From JAHEEM01 sp036396795 (GTDB lineage Bacteria; Pseudomonadota; Gammaproteobacteria; Steroidobacterales; Rariloculaceae), in the NCBI GenBank assembly GCA_036396795.1, contig DASWKF010000084.1, positions 145,372 to 209,371 of the forward strand: DNA of 64,000 nucleotides, in the 5' to 3' direction. The notes beneath the pieces were generated by a model. The model was not told the origin of the DNA. It saw nothing but the letters and a program-made list of their open reading frames with translations, and made no database searches. Shown piece after piece: positions 43,047 through 51,130 of the stretch; position 1 is the stretch's first letter; every line of letters begins with the position of its first letter. The translations under genes were made by a program, and so were the position numbers.

Positions 43047-45230
43047 TCAGGCGCTGCCCAACTGATAGATGATGAGCGCCGCGAGGTAGCCCGCCGCCGT
43101 CATATAGGTCCAGGCAAATATCGGCCAGCGCCAGGTATTCGTCTCCCGCTTGATGATCGCGAGCGTCGCGGCGCACTGCAGGCACCAGGCGTAGAACACC
43201 AGCAGTCCCAGCACCATCGGCAGCGTGAAGACGTTGCGTCCGTCCGGCCAGGTGGCGGCACCGAGCCGCTCGGCCAAGGTCGCCTCATCGGCCTCCGCGC
43301 CGACCGCGTAAATTGTTCCTAGGACGGCGACGACGACTTCGCGGGCCGGGAAGCCGGCGATGACGGCGGCCGAGACGCGCCAATCCCAACCCAGAGGCAC
43401 GAATACCGGCTCGACGAAGCGGCCTGCGCGGCCCAGCCAGCTTTGCGCGAGGTGCGCCGCCGCGATCTCGTTGTCGATGCCTGCGACGGCCGCCTCGAGC
43501 TCGGCGCCGCTCAAGGCGGCCGTCGCGGCGGCTTCAGCCTCGGAGCGTTGAGCTTCGAGCTCGGGAGAGCGGGGGAAATATGCGAGATACCAGACGATGA
43601 CGGCGACCGCGAAGATCACGGTCCCGGCGCGGCGCAAGAAGACTCGGGCGCGGTCGAGCAGCTTGATCAGCACCGTGCGCGGGTTCGGCAGGTGAAATTC
43701 GGGCAGGGCCAGGATGAAGGTCGGCTTCGGCCCTCGCAATGCGGAGCTTCGTAGAATGAACGCCGTCGTCACGCCGCCGACGATTCCGAGCATATAGAGA
43801 CTGAACAGCACCAGGCCCTGCAGATTCAGCAGCCCGATGCTGCTGCTCGGCACGAAGGCGGCGATCAGCAGCGCATAGACCGGCAATCTCGCGGAGCAAG
43901 TCATGAACGGGGCCGCGAGTATCGTTGCGATGCGATCTCGCCGGTTCGGGATGACGCGGGTCGCCATGATCGCCGGAACGGCGCAGGCGAAACTCGACAG
44001 CAGCGGTATCACCGACTGGCCCGACAAACCCACCGAGCGCATTGCCCGGTCGACGAGAAAGGCAGCGCGTGCCAGGTAGCCCGTGTCCTCCATGATGATG
44101 ATGAACAGGAACAGAATCAGAATCTGAGGCAGAAAGATCACGACGCTGCCCACGCCGGCGATGACGCCGTCGACGATGAGGCTTGCGAGCAGGCCCTCGG
44201 GCAAGACCGTCGCCACCAGCCCTCCGAGCGCGCTCGTCGCCGCGTCGATCAGATCCATGATCGGAGTTGCCCAGGCAAACACGGCCTGGAATACGATCGC
44301 CATGAGCAACAGAAAACTGACGGTCGCCGGAACAGGCCGGTTGAGCCACGCCGCCGCGGCGGAGCTCCAGCGAGCGGGTGGCGTCGCGACGGATTGCAAC
44401 CGCGGCAGCGCCTCGAGAATTCGGCGATAGCGCTCGCGAGCCTCTACGGCCAACGGCGGCTCTTCGCCGCAAAGCCGCCTGCGCGCATCGTCGAGCAGGC
44501 TCGTCGCCCGATCCCCGAGCTCCCCCGACAGCGCCGCCAGCGAGGCGGGATCGTCGTCGATCAACGCTCGCTCGATCTCGACGATGGACAAGCGTGCATT
44601 CGGCCCGAGCTCGCTCGCCAGCCGGCGCGCCGACTCGCGCAGCGCCGGCCAGAAGCTGAGCGGCTCTCGGTGTTTCATCTCGAGGGCTTCGCCAAGTGCG
44701 GTGCGCAGCGCCTGCATACCCCTGCCGGTAGTTGCGACTACCGTGCAAACCGCCGCGCCGCCCAGGCGGTCGCTCAAGGCGCGCGTGTCCACCCTCACGT
44801 TCTTACGAATCGCCGCATCGGTCATCGTCAGCGCCACGACGACGGGCTGGCCGAGCTCGGCGAGTTGCTCGAGCAGATACATGCCCTGGTACAGCCGGGT
44901 CACATCGACGATGGCCAAAATCACGTCGGGCCGGCGCGTGCCGGGCACGCGGCCGAGAAGCACGTTCACGGCAATGCGCTCGTCGTCCGAGCTCGGGCTC
45001 AGCGCGTAGGTACCCGGAAGATCGATCAAGTCGATGACGGAACCGCCGATCTCCAAGCGGCCGACGCGCTTCTCGACCGTCACCCCGGGGTAATTCGCCG
45101 TTTTTTGGCGCAGGCCGGTGAGGCGGTTGAACACGGTGCTCTTGCCGGAGTTCGGGTTGCCGACGAGCGCGACGGTCCGGCCGCGCGGTATCGCGAGGCT
45201 CCCGATCGGAATGGCTACGGCGCTAGCCAT
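43047..45230 (-). CDS. feoB: Ferrous iron transport protein B
   Basis: A 727-residue Fe2+ transporter with an N-terminal G domain and about eight to eleven membrane helices. G1 is GNPNSGKS (residues 24-31), G2 region NYPGVTVE, G3 DLPG (70-73). The G4 position, normally NxxD, reads TMTD (135-138), an unusual Asn-to-Thr change at the guanine-specificity site. The membrane part includes the two Gate repeats around ISIPLLSSFACAVPAIMATR-like (here SVIPLLSSFACAVPAIMATR) and GFPAREVVVAVLGTIYAVG. Gene start overlaps feoA by 8 bases. Imports ferrous iron under low-oxygen or reducing conditions. Confidence 0.92.
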   Translation of the reverse strand: MASAVAIPIGSLAIPRGRTVALVGNPNSGKSTVFNRLTGLRQKTANYPGVTVEKRVGRLEIGGSVIDLIDLPGTYALSPSSDDERIAVNVLLGRVPGTRRPDVILAIVDVTRLYQGMYLLEQLAELGQPVVVALTMTDAAIRKNVRVDTRALSDRLGGAAVCTVVATTGRGMQALRTALGEALEMKHREPLSFWPALRESARRLASELGPNARLSIVEIERALIDDDPASLAALSGELGDRATSLLDDARRRLCGEEPPLAVEARERYRRILEALPRLQSVATPPARWSSAAAAWLNRPVPATVSFLLLMAIVFQAVFAWATPIMDLIDAATSALGGLVATVLPEGLLASLIVDGVIAGVGSVVIFLPQILILFLFIIIMEDTGYLARAAFLVDRAMRSVGLSGQSVIPLLSSFACAVPAIMATRVIPNRRDRIATILAAPFMTCSARLPVYALLIAAFVPSSSIGLLNLQGLVLFSLYMLGIVGGVTTAFILRSSALRGPKPTFILALPEFHLPNPRTVLIKLLDRARVFLRRAGTVIFAVAVIVWYLAYFPRSPELEAQRSEAEAAATAALSGAELEAAVAGIDNEIAAAHLAQSWLGRAGRFVEPVFVPLGWDWRVSAAVIAGFPAREVVVAVLGTIYAVGAEADEATLAERLGAATWPDGRNVFTLPMVLGLLVFYAWCLQCAATLAIIKRETNTWRWPIFAWTYMTAAGYLAALIIYQLGSA

Positions 45231-45459
45231 CGGACGACAGAGGAACGACCTCGAAATGCCGGCCGTCGGCGAGCCGCAGGGACACGGCGCCGCCGTAGAG
45301 CCGGAACTCGACCGGATCGCCCCCCAGCGATGCGCCCAGATACTCGAGCTCCGCGCCCTCGACCAAGCCCATGATCATTAGCCGTTGCACGTTGGGGTTC
45401 AAAGTTCGAATGGACTGGATTCGCACGCGGTCACCCTTCTTTAGGTCAGCCAAGGTCAT
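45223..45459 (-). CDS. feoA: Ferrous iron transport protein A
   Basis: A 78-residue SH3-like protein typical of FeoA, opening MTLADLKKGDRVRIQSI and containing LMIMGLVEGAELEYLG and FRLYGGAVSLRL. It is thought to interact with FeoB and influence its activity. It precedes feoB with an 8-base overlap. No Fur box is evident in the 65 bases upstream, and no feoC is present. Confidence 0.9.
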   Translation of the reverse strand: MTLADLKKGDRVRIQSIRTLNPNVQRLMIMGLVEGAELEYLGASLGGDPVEFRLYGGAVSLRLADGRHFEVVPLSSDG

Positions 45460-45524
45460 CGCATTCGTATCAGCTCTCGGTCAAGGGCTCTCGGCGGTCG
45501 ATCGCCGTCGAGGGTCCCAGCCGG

Positions 45525-46205
45525 TCAGAGCCGCCGATAGATCCGCTCGTCGTACAAGCTTCCGCTGCGGCTGAGCAGCTCCTCACGAAAATGCATCGAA
45601 TGTTGCGCCGACGCGTGCGCGACACGGTTGTCCTCGCTCGTCCAGACTTCGAACAATGTCATGTGATTGCGGCGGCTGTTCTGCGCGATGACGCCGATAT
45701 CGACCGCGCCGGGATCCTGGCGGCTTGCCCCGACGAGGGTGTCGACCAGCACCGTGCCTTCCTCGAGCGCCGTCGGAACGATATCGACGTGCGTAACGAC
45801 GTACACTTCGCCCTCGCCGCCGGCGGCGCTGGTGCCCATGATCGGCGTGCTGGGCCGCTCGTCGTAGGGGCTGTAAAGCAGCGGCGCTAGCGCCTCACGA
45901 AGAGTCCGAGTGTGCGACGCGGCGACATGCCGGTCTCGCGACTCCTGGTCGCTCCAGGCGTCGAGGATCGCGAAGTGGTTCGGTCTGCCTGTGCGCTGTA
46001 ATATCTGAAACCGGAGGTTGCCTCTCTCGGTGCGGCCGGTCTCTTCCAGCGTCCTGAGCAAGTCGATCGCGCGCTCGGTCGACGACGGCGTCACCTCGAT
46101 ATAGGTGATCGCGAATACGGCGGCATCGTCCTGAGCTACGGCGTTGGACATTGCACCGAAAACCAGCGGAAGCAGGCTTAAAACGAGCTTCGGAGAAATT
46201 TGCAT
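45525..46205 (-). CDS. Exported protein with two antibiotic-biosynthesis-monooxygenase (ABM) domains
   Basis: A 226-residue protein with a signal peptide (LVLSLLPLVFGAMSNAVAQ) followed by two ABM-fold repeats (residues ~30-120 and ~132-226), each with an ITYIEV/THVDIV strand, and HFAILDAWSDQESRDRH or MTLFEVWTSEDNRVAH. ABM proteins such as YgiN act as quinol monooxygenases or oxidise aromatic polyketides without cofactor; the second-copy arrangement and export are notable. ATG 46205 has GAGG about 9 bases upstream. Function is unknown; quinone- or stress-related chemistry in the periplasm is a guess. Confidence 0.78.
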   Translation of the reverse strand: MQISPKLVLSLLPLVFGAMSNAVAQDDAAVFAITYIEVTPSSTERAIDLLRTLEETGRTERGNLRFQILQRTGRPNHFAILDAWSDQESRDRHVAASHTRTLREALAPLLYSPYDERPSTPIMGTSAAGGEGEVYVVTHVDIVPTALEEGTVLVDTLVGASRQDPGAVDIGVIAQNSRRNHMTLFEVWTSEDNRVAHASAQHSMHFREELLSRSGSLYDERIYRRL

Positions 46206-46293
46206 CGCGGAGTACCTCGGCACCTAGTGATCAAAGCGGAAGCCTGATTCTACCCAAATCTCGCGGGTGCCGTGGCCGGAGTCGGCCGGGTGC

Positions 46294-47112
46294 CTAATTT
46301 TCGAGGAAGTCTTCGAACGTGCTGAAGTCGAGGTAATCCCCCGAGCAGCTTATCTCGCTGAGCTCCCAATGCGGCGGCGCCAGCCGAAAATGAAGCGTCT
46401 CGGCGACCCACGGCTCCGCCAGGATCTCGGGATCTTCCATGGTGATGTCCAGGAGAAGATTCCTGTTGTCGATCCTGCGAAATACCTCGGTCACGCGGAG
46501 CTCGCCGCTGTGCGGATAGCCGGCGCGGTCGAGCCAGGTCCGCTCGTCCACGGCGACGGTATCGACGATAAAGGTCGTGTCGTTCTGCCACCTGCCGGTC
46601 GAGTGGCCGAGCCACAGCGGCACCGGGTCTTCGGGGTGGTCGCGGCCGTCGATATAGATTCGCCGAATGATGTGATCGTACTCGTAGAGCATGATCATCT
46701 CCCGCTCCGTGTATACGACCTCGAACGGATACGGATGAAAATATACACGCGGGACACCCGGGGGATAACAACGCGTGAGCACCGGATCGTTGGTCTCCGC
46801 GAGAGAGAAGCCGCCGGCATTGGAGTTGCGGGCCCGGCCGAACAGCGCCTGCCCTGCCGGCGTCAACTCGGGCCCTTCTTCCGTCCAGGTGGCGTTGCTG
46901 TAGAAGCCGCCTTCCGGCGGGCGAATACGCATCCACACGCCGCTCAAGTCTCGAACCGGCGCGGGTCCGTCCTCGGTCTCCGGCTCTTCGATGCCGACCG
47001 GCTGGCCGGTGCCGTACTGAGCGAGGCCGAGCCCCGGCAGCGCACATGAGATCAGGCCGACGAAAGCCCATGTGAGCGATCGGCTCAGGAGTGATTTCGT
47101 GCTGCCTGCCAT
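46294..47112 (-). CDS. Exported protein of unknown function, paralogous to the C-terminal half of the 54.3 kb protein
   Basis: A 272-residue secreted protein with a signal peptide (residues ~12-31, cleavage near GLA-QYG). The middle part contains RRIYIDGRDHPEDPV, LGHSTGRWQNDTTFIVDT and a C-terminal VTEVFRRIDNRNLLLDITMEDPEIL. The same pattern (MDGRGHPADG, GHSIGWWEGDVLVVDT, VIERFRLSDD, EYIVEDPEYM) makes up the C-terminal half of the protein at 54338-55321, so the two are homologous. It lies 33 bases after the DUF6152-like gene on the same strand, so the two encode separately the two halves of that fused protein. No catalytic motif is recognised. Confidence 0.7.
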   Translation of the reverse strand: MAGSTKSLLSRSLTWAFVGLISCALPGLGLAQYGTGQPVGIEEPETEDGPAPVRDLSGVWMRIRPPEGGFYSNATWTEEGPELTPAGQALFGRARNSNAGGFSLAETNDPVLTRCYPPGVPRVYFHPYPFEVVYTEREMIMLYEYDHIIRRIYIDGRDHPEDPVPLWLGHSTGRWQNDTTFIVDTVAVDERTWLDRAGYPHSGELRVTEVFRRIDNRNLLLDITMEDPEILAEPWVAETLHFRLAPPHWELSEISCSGDYLDFSTFEDFLEN

Positions 47113-47145
47113 CAGCGCGTTGGGGTCAGCTCGCCGAGCCGGCGA

Positions 47146-47532
47146 TCAGTCCAGAATCTCCCACAACGGCAAGCTATCGCCGTCGTCGGTCAAGATCTCG
47201 TCGATGGCGACGGAGCGTCCGTCATTCCGGGCGGCGCGACCGCTGATCTGAATACGGTCGCCGGGCTTGAAGGTCGACTTCGTCCAGCCGCCCCTGGCGA
47301 GCTTGTTCGGTGCCGTGAGCTCGCCTTGCCAGTGCTCGACCTGACCGGCGTCGTTGGTGATATCGAAATAGATCTGTACGTGCGGATTGACGAAGCGAAA
47401 TTCGGTTACGGTCGCCTGCAGCGTGATCCTTTGATCGGTGTAGGATGCGCGGCCGTGATGCGCCTGTGCCGCCGTGCCGCAAACCACGCAGACGAGCATC
47501 GCCGCGCCAAGCGTGCTGATCTTAGCTTTCAT
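47146..47532 (-). CDS. Exported DUF6152-type protein
   Basis: A 128-residue secreted protein with a signal peptide (LGAAMLVCVVCGTAAQAHH) followed by a beta-barrel-like domain: ITLQATVTEFRFVNPHVQIYFDI, VEHWQGELTAPNKLARGGWT, FKPGDRIQISGRAARNDG. This matches DUF6152, an OB-fold-like exported family that often starts with an HHG or HHS after the signal. The N-terminal half of the 54.3 kb fused protein has the same structure. ATG 47532 has an AGGAG about 10 bases upstream. Confidence 0.78.
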   Translation of the reverse strand: MKAKISTLGAAMLVCVVCGTAAQAHHGRASYTDQRITLQATVTEFRFVNPHVQIYFDITNDAGQVEHWQGELTAPNKLARGGWTKSTFKPGDRIQISGRAARNDGRSVAIDEILTDDGDSLPLWEILD

Positions 47533-47680
47533 CGAGGCCGACTCCTGAACATTGGCTTGTCTCCGCCGCTCGAGGCGACGGAATAGTCTCCCTCGCGGTC
47601 TTCGGGTCGTCAACCGGCCGCCGGCGCTCCGGCGCAACTCCCCGCACCGACCCGGCGCTCTCGCGCCAAACGACGCCGCC

Positions 47681-47995
47681 TCACGCGGCTGAGCGGGACT
47701 CCCGTCCTTCCAGCGCGGCCGTGCGGGTCGGGGAAGCCGCGATCGCGCGTTGTTCCCGCGAGCGTTGGCGGATCATGCGCCGGTGCAAGTCATCGATCGC
47801 GTCGCTGCCGGTCCGCTGAAAAAGAAAGGGCAGAAATGCATGAATGCCGCAGCAGACAGCCGCCCGTGCCATCGTCGCGGTGAAGCCCAAGGCAGAGCGC
47901 AGGTGCTCGAAGTAGGTCTCACCGACCGTGGCAGGATGCTCTTGAAAGGCTCTAACGATTCGCAAGGTCAAGCTCCTGGGGCGATTACTTAGCAT
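47681..47995 (-). CDS. DUF6356-family small membrane-associated protein
   Basis: A 104-residue protein with the family features EHPATVGETYFEHLRSALGF, a short hydrophobic stretch (MARAAVCCGIHAFLPFLF) and TGSDAIDDLHRRMIRQR. DUF6356 proteins are of unknown function. The start at 47995 is ATG, in a region of AT-rich sequence; a palindromic operator-like element follows in the divergent gap. Confidence 0.7.
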   Translation of the reverse strand: MLSNRPRSLTLRIVRAFQEHPATVGETYFEHLRSALGFTATMARAAVCCGIHAFLPFLFQRTGSDAIDDLHRRMIRQRSREQRAIAASPTRTAALEGRESRSAA

Positions 47996-48001
47996 ATATT
48001 A

Positions 48002-48033
48002 CTACATAGTATATCTATATATCCAATATGTAG
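48002..48033 (+). promoter_or_regulatory. Operator-like inverted repeat in divergent gap
   Basis: CTACATA (48002-48008) and TATGTAG (48027-48033) form a perfect 7-bp inverted repeat with an 18-base AT-rich spacer. It lies 7 bases upstream of the DUF6356 start codon (minus strand) and upstream of the structured leader of the antiporter gene (plus strand), so one dimeric regulator could control both. Confidence 0.35.
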
Positions 48034-48051
48034 ATCACAGTTTTTTTGACG

Positions 48052-48122
48052 CCCCTGGCCGCTTTCGGGCTGCAAACCCAGGGGTCTTGCCTGACGGCAG
48101 GCATAGGCGCAGAATCCGCGCC
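48052..48122 (+). ncRNA. Structured 5' leader of an antiporter gene, riboswitch candidate
   Basis: Three stem-loops follow each other: P1 CCCCTGG/CCAGGGG (48052-48058 with 48078-48084, with an internal CCG/CGG), P2 TGCCTG/CAGGCA (48088-48093 with 48098-48103), and P3 GGCGC/GCGCC (48106-48110 with 48118-48122). Downstream, near 48139-48167, two mutually exclusive pairings of CCGCGA/TCGCGG and CCCGCG/CGCGGG could expose or hide the start of the antiporter. Cation-antiporter leaders are known to carry Na+ or Li+ riboswitches, but I cannot confirm a match to any named motif. Confidence 0.4.
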
Positions 48123-48196
48123 GCTCCGTGTATCCGTCCCGCGAAGCTGCTCTCGCGGCATCGCGGGATGCTGGCTCAGGCTCTCAGGATCTACCC

Positions 48197-49528
48197 ATGG
48201 AAAGCTTGGTTCTGACCGACGGGATGGTCGCCTCCGGCGTCGTGCTCGCCATTACCTTTCTTGCAATCTTCACCGAGCAGCTGCACGGGATGGAGCGCTC
48301 CAAGGTCGCGGCCGCAGGCGCCGGCTTGATGGTCATCGTCGGTCAGATGTTCGGCTTCTACTCGCCCATGGAGGCCGTCGAAGCGGTCGACTGGAACGTG
48401 ATTTTCCTGCTCGCGGCGATGATGACCATCGTCTCGATCATGATTCCGACCGGTGGCTTCAACTGGCTTGCATACAAGCTCGCCGCCTTGAGCAAGGGCA
48501 ACCTGTTCCTCATGCTCGTGCTGTTGGGAACCGCCGTCACCGTTTTGTCGCTACTGCTCGACAACGTCACCACGGTCGTGATCTTCGGCCCGCTGATCAT
48601 TCTGATCGCGCGCGCTCAGAAGGTTTCGCCCGTGCCCTACCTGCTGGCCGCCGCGCTGCTGTCCGACACCGGCGGCATCGGCACGCTCGTCGGCGACCCC
48701 CCGAACATCATGATCGGCTCGGCGGCAGACATCGACTTCAACACCTTCTTCTTGCACATGGGTGGCATCGTTTTCGTCGCCTGGTTGTCGATCCTGATCG
48801 GGCTGAAGTTCTTGTTCAAGAAAGAGCTGTCGGTTCAACCGGCCGGGATTTTCGACGAGACCGTGGAAATCAAGGACCCGCGCGTATGGCGCGCGTCCCT
48901 GGGGATTCTCGCGATCATGGTCGTGCTGTTCATGCTGCATTCAACCTTTCACTGGGAGGCCTGGTTCGTGGCGGTGCTCGGAATGACCGCGCTGATCTTC
49001 GTCTCGCGGCGCGTCGTCATGGATCACGCGCTCGAGCACGTCGAGATCACGTTGCTGATGTTTTTCATCGGTTTGTTCATGGTCATCGGCGGAGTGGAGC
49101 ACAGCGAGTTTCTGGTCTATGCCGGTCAGTTTATCCGTCCCTTCGTTGAGCAAGATCTGCTGACGGCGACGATCGTGCTGATGTGGGTCGGCGCGTTCCT
49201 GTCCGCGGTCATCGACAATATCCCTTTCACCGCGGCGATGATCCCGATCATTCTGGGTCTCGAGAACCAGGGCATCAACGTGACGCCCCTGTGGTGGGGC
49301 TTGGCGATGGGCGTCGGCCTCGGCGGCAACGGCACGCACATCGGCTCGACCGCCAACGTGTTCATCGTCACGATCTCCGAGCGACTCGCGCGCGAGCAAA
49401 ATGATCGGAGTCTCGCGATCACGCCGCTGCTGTGGTTCAAGAAGGGCGCGCCCATGATGCTTCTGAGCCTGCTCGTGGCGACCGTGGTCTTCGTCATCTT
49501 TTTCGACTTTTTCTCGCGTCCGATTTAG
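48197..49528 (+). CDS. ArsB/NhaD-family cation antiporter or anion permease
   Basis: A 443-residue polytopic protein of the ion transporter superfamily with about eleven helices. Two half-repeats carry the signature loops LLLDNVTTVVIFGPL plus GTLVGDPPNIMIGSA, and AVIDNIPFTAAMIPI plus GGNGTHIGSTANVFI. The DNVTT/DNIPF pair is typical of NhaD/SLC13-ArsB members, which move Na+, H+, arsenite or dicarboxylates; Na+/H+ exchange is most plausible but the substrate is not fixed. ATG 48197 has AGGAT about 8 bases upstream. The gene is preceded by a structured leader and a palindrome. Confidence 0.82.
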   Translation: MESLVLTDGMVASGVVLAITFLAIFTEQLHGMERSKVAAAGAGLMVIVGQMFGFYSPMEAVEAVDWNVIFLLAAMMTIVSIMIPTGGFNWLAYKLAALSKGNLFLMLVLLGTAVTVLSLLLDNVTTVVIFGPLIILIARAQKVSPVPYLLAAALLSDTGGIGTLVGDPPNIMIGSAADIDFNTFFLHMGGIVFVAWLSILIGLKFLFKKELSVQPAGIFDETVEIKDPRVWRASLGILAIMVVLFMLHSTFHWEAWFVAVLGMTALIFVSRRVVMDHALEHVEITLLMFFIGLFMVIGGVEHSEFLVYAGQFIRPFVEQDLLTATIVLMWVGAFLSAVIDNIPFTAAMIPIILGLENQGINVTPLWWGLAMGVGLGGNGTHIGSTANVFIVTISERLAREQNDRSLAITPLLWFKKGAPMMLLSLLVATVVFVIFFDFFSRPI

Positions 49529-49531
49529 CCT

Positions 49532-50290
49532 CTAAGCTTTTGGTTCCCAGACCCAGGCCCGCACGGTGCTCAACGCCGTGAAGCCCAGGCGCGTGAGTAT
49601 GGGCAGGCTCGCCTGCGCCGCCTCAACATTGAGGAATCGATAGCCTCGGGCCAGTGCCTCGCGGGCACGGAGGGCGACCAGGCGGCGATAGATGCCCTGA
49701 TGACGGTGCTCGGGTGCCGTTCCGCCGCCGTAAAGGCCGGCAAACTCGGCTTGCGGCGGTAGCTCGAGCCTGCCCGCGCTGACGGGCTCCGTGCCTTTGT
49801 AGGCGACATAGAGGGAAACCGTGCGCAGCGGAAGTCGCGCAAGGAACTCCGCGTTCATAGACGAATAATCCACGCCGAACGCTTTCAAGCCGACCTCGCT
49901 CAGATCCGCGAGGCCGCCGGCGTCGTCGACCCGCCGAAAGACCACGCCCGGCGGCGGCGGCGCGGCCGGCAAGCCGCGTCGCAACTCGCAGGCGAGCAGC
50001 GTCTCTTGCTCTTGCGGCTTGAAGCCCGCCTTCTCGAGGCGCTCGTCGAGATCGGCAGGCTGATCGTGCGCGTAGAGCTTCCATTCGAATTTCCTTCCGA
50101 GGCCTGCGTAGTGCTCTATTTGCGCGGCGATCGCGGCATCGGCGGTTTCGCTCGTGAGCTCCGTGTAGAGTATGCAGTTCCAAAGTCCAACGATCCGTAC
50201 GACACGACCCGTTCGTTCCACGCGAATTCCAGGCTCGGCCGCGATGTCTCGGCGCACTTGCGCGTCGAATCGAGCGAGCAGGTCGCTCAT
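49532..50290 (-). CDS. GNAT-family N-acetyltransferase
   Basis: A 252-residue protein whose C-terminal ~150 residues form a GNAT fold. The acetyl-CoA loop reads GTAPEHRHQGIYRRLVALRAREAL, followed by FLNVEAAQASLPILTRLGF. The N-terminal ~100 residues are a degenerate partner domain. It overlaps the upstream GNAT gene with an ATGA arrangement, so the two are coupled. Substrate is unknown. Confidence 0.82.
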   Translation of the reverse strand: MSDLLARFDAQVRRDIAAEPGIRVERTGRVVRIVGLWNCILYTELTSETADAAIAAQIEHYAGLGRKFEWKLYAHDQPADLDERLEKAGFKPQEQETLLACELRRGLPAAPPPPGVVFRRVDDAGGLADLSEVGLKAFGVDYSSMNAEFLARLPLRTVSLYVAYKGTEPVSAGRLELPPQAEFAGLYGGGTAPEHRHQGIYRRLVALRAREALARGYRFLNVEAAQASLPILTRLGFTALSTVRAWVWEPKA

Positions 50291-51114
50291 TCGAACTCGA
50301 TGGCCATCGCGTCCTCGACGGGGACGTAGCCGATTCTTCGATAGATCGAGTTCGAGGTGGGATTCGCGAGGTCCGTATACAAGCAGCAAAACTGCTTTCC
50401 CGCGCCCAACAGCCGGCTGCTCAACTCGATCACCGCCGCCGACGCGTAGCCGCGGCGGCGATGCTCCTGCGGCGTGTAGACGGCGCTGATGCAGGCGCCG
50501 TTGGGGGTTTCGCGGCTCGTTGCGACCATCGAGCGCGCTCCCTGGTCGTCCCAGATGAATAGCTGCTCGCGGCGGATGAGCTGCACCGCAAGATCCTCGG
50601 AGACGTGCAGGACTCCGGCGTCGCGGATGAATTCAGCCATCCAGCGCTTCGCGAGAGGAATATCGGCGGGAGTTGCGCAGCGCAGCGCGCCCGCCGGAGA
50701 GCGAGCCGCCCGCCGGACCGCTCGCAGCTCATGGATTCTCTGATGACTGTGGACCGTCCAGCTTGCGCCTACGCTGTCGCACCAGCCTGCCGCGAAGGCT
50801 TTCGCGGGCCGCGGCGGGCCGGAAACGCCCGGCACCGCGTCGTAGGCGAGGCCGAGATGCTCGATCAGAGGTGGAATCGCCGCCGCCGGCAGCCTCGTCA
50901 GCCCGACGTGATGCGGAGGCGTGCGGAAACAACAGCCGAGCACCTCGCCGCGGTCCTCGACGGTTGCCCAAAACCTCGACTGCTCGCCGGGCTCGTCCGC
51001 GGCGGCGTTCAGGGCAATGCCGATCGTGAGATTGTTCGCCGCTTCGGCGCGCAGCAGCCACGTCCTTGCCCGCTCGAGAAAGTCCGCAGCATTCGCGTGT
51101 CTGCGCACTTCCAT
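50287..51114 (-). CDS. GNAT-family N-acetyltransferase
   Basis: A 275-residue acetyltransferase. A divergent N-terminal domain is followed by a typical C-terminal GNAT domain with ISAVYTPQEHRRRGYASAAVIELSS and FCCLYTDLANPTSNSIYRRIGYVPV. Substrate is unknown. It is translated just ahead of a second GNAT gene (four-base overlap) and 16 bases after the amidohydrolase gene's 3' end on the same strand, so the three may be one operon. Confidence 0.85.
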   Translation of the reverse strand: MEVRRHANAADFLERARTWLLRAEAANNLTIGIALNAAADEPGEQSRFWATVEDRGEVLGCCFRTPPHHVGLTRLPAAAIPPLIEHLGLAYDAVPGVSGPPRPAKAFAAGWCDSVGASWTVHSHQRIHELRAVRRAARSPAGALRCATPADIPLAKRWMAEFIRDAGVLHVSEDLAVQLIRREQLFIWDDQGARSMVATSRETPNGACISAVYTPQEHRRRGYASAAVIELSSRLLGAGKQFCCLYTDLANPTSNSIYRRIGYVPVEDAMAIEFE

Positions 51115-51130
51115 GTCGAGCGGGCCGGGG

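Noticed and set aside
45460..45524. Fur box upstream of feoA
   Set aside because: The short gap has no sequence resembling the Fur consensus.
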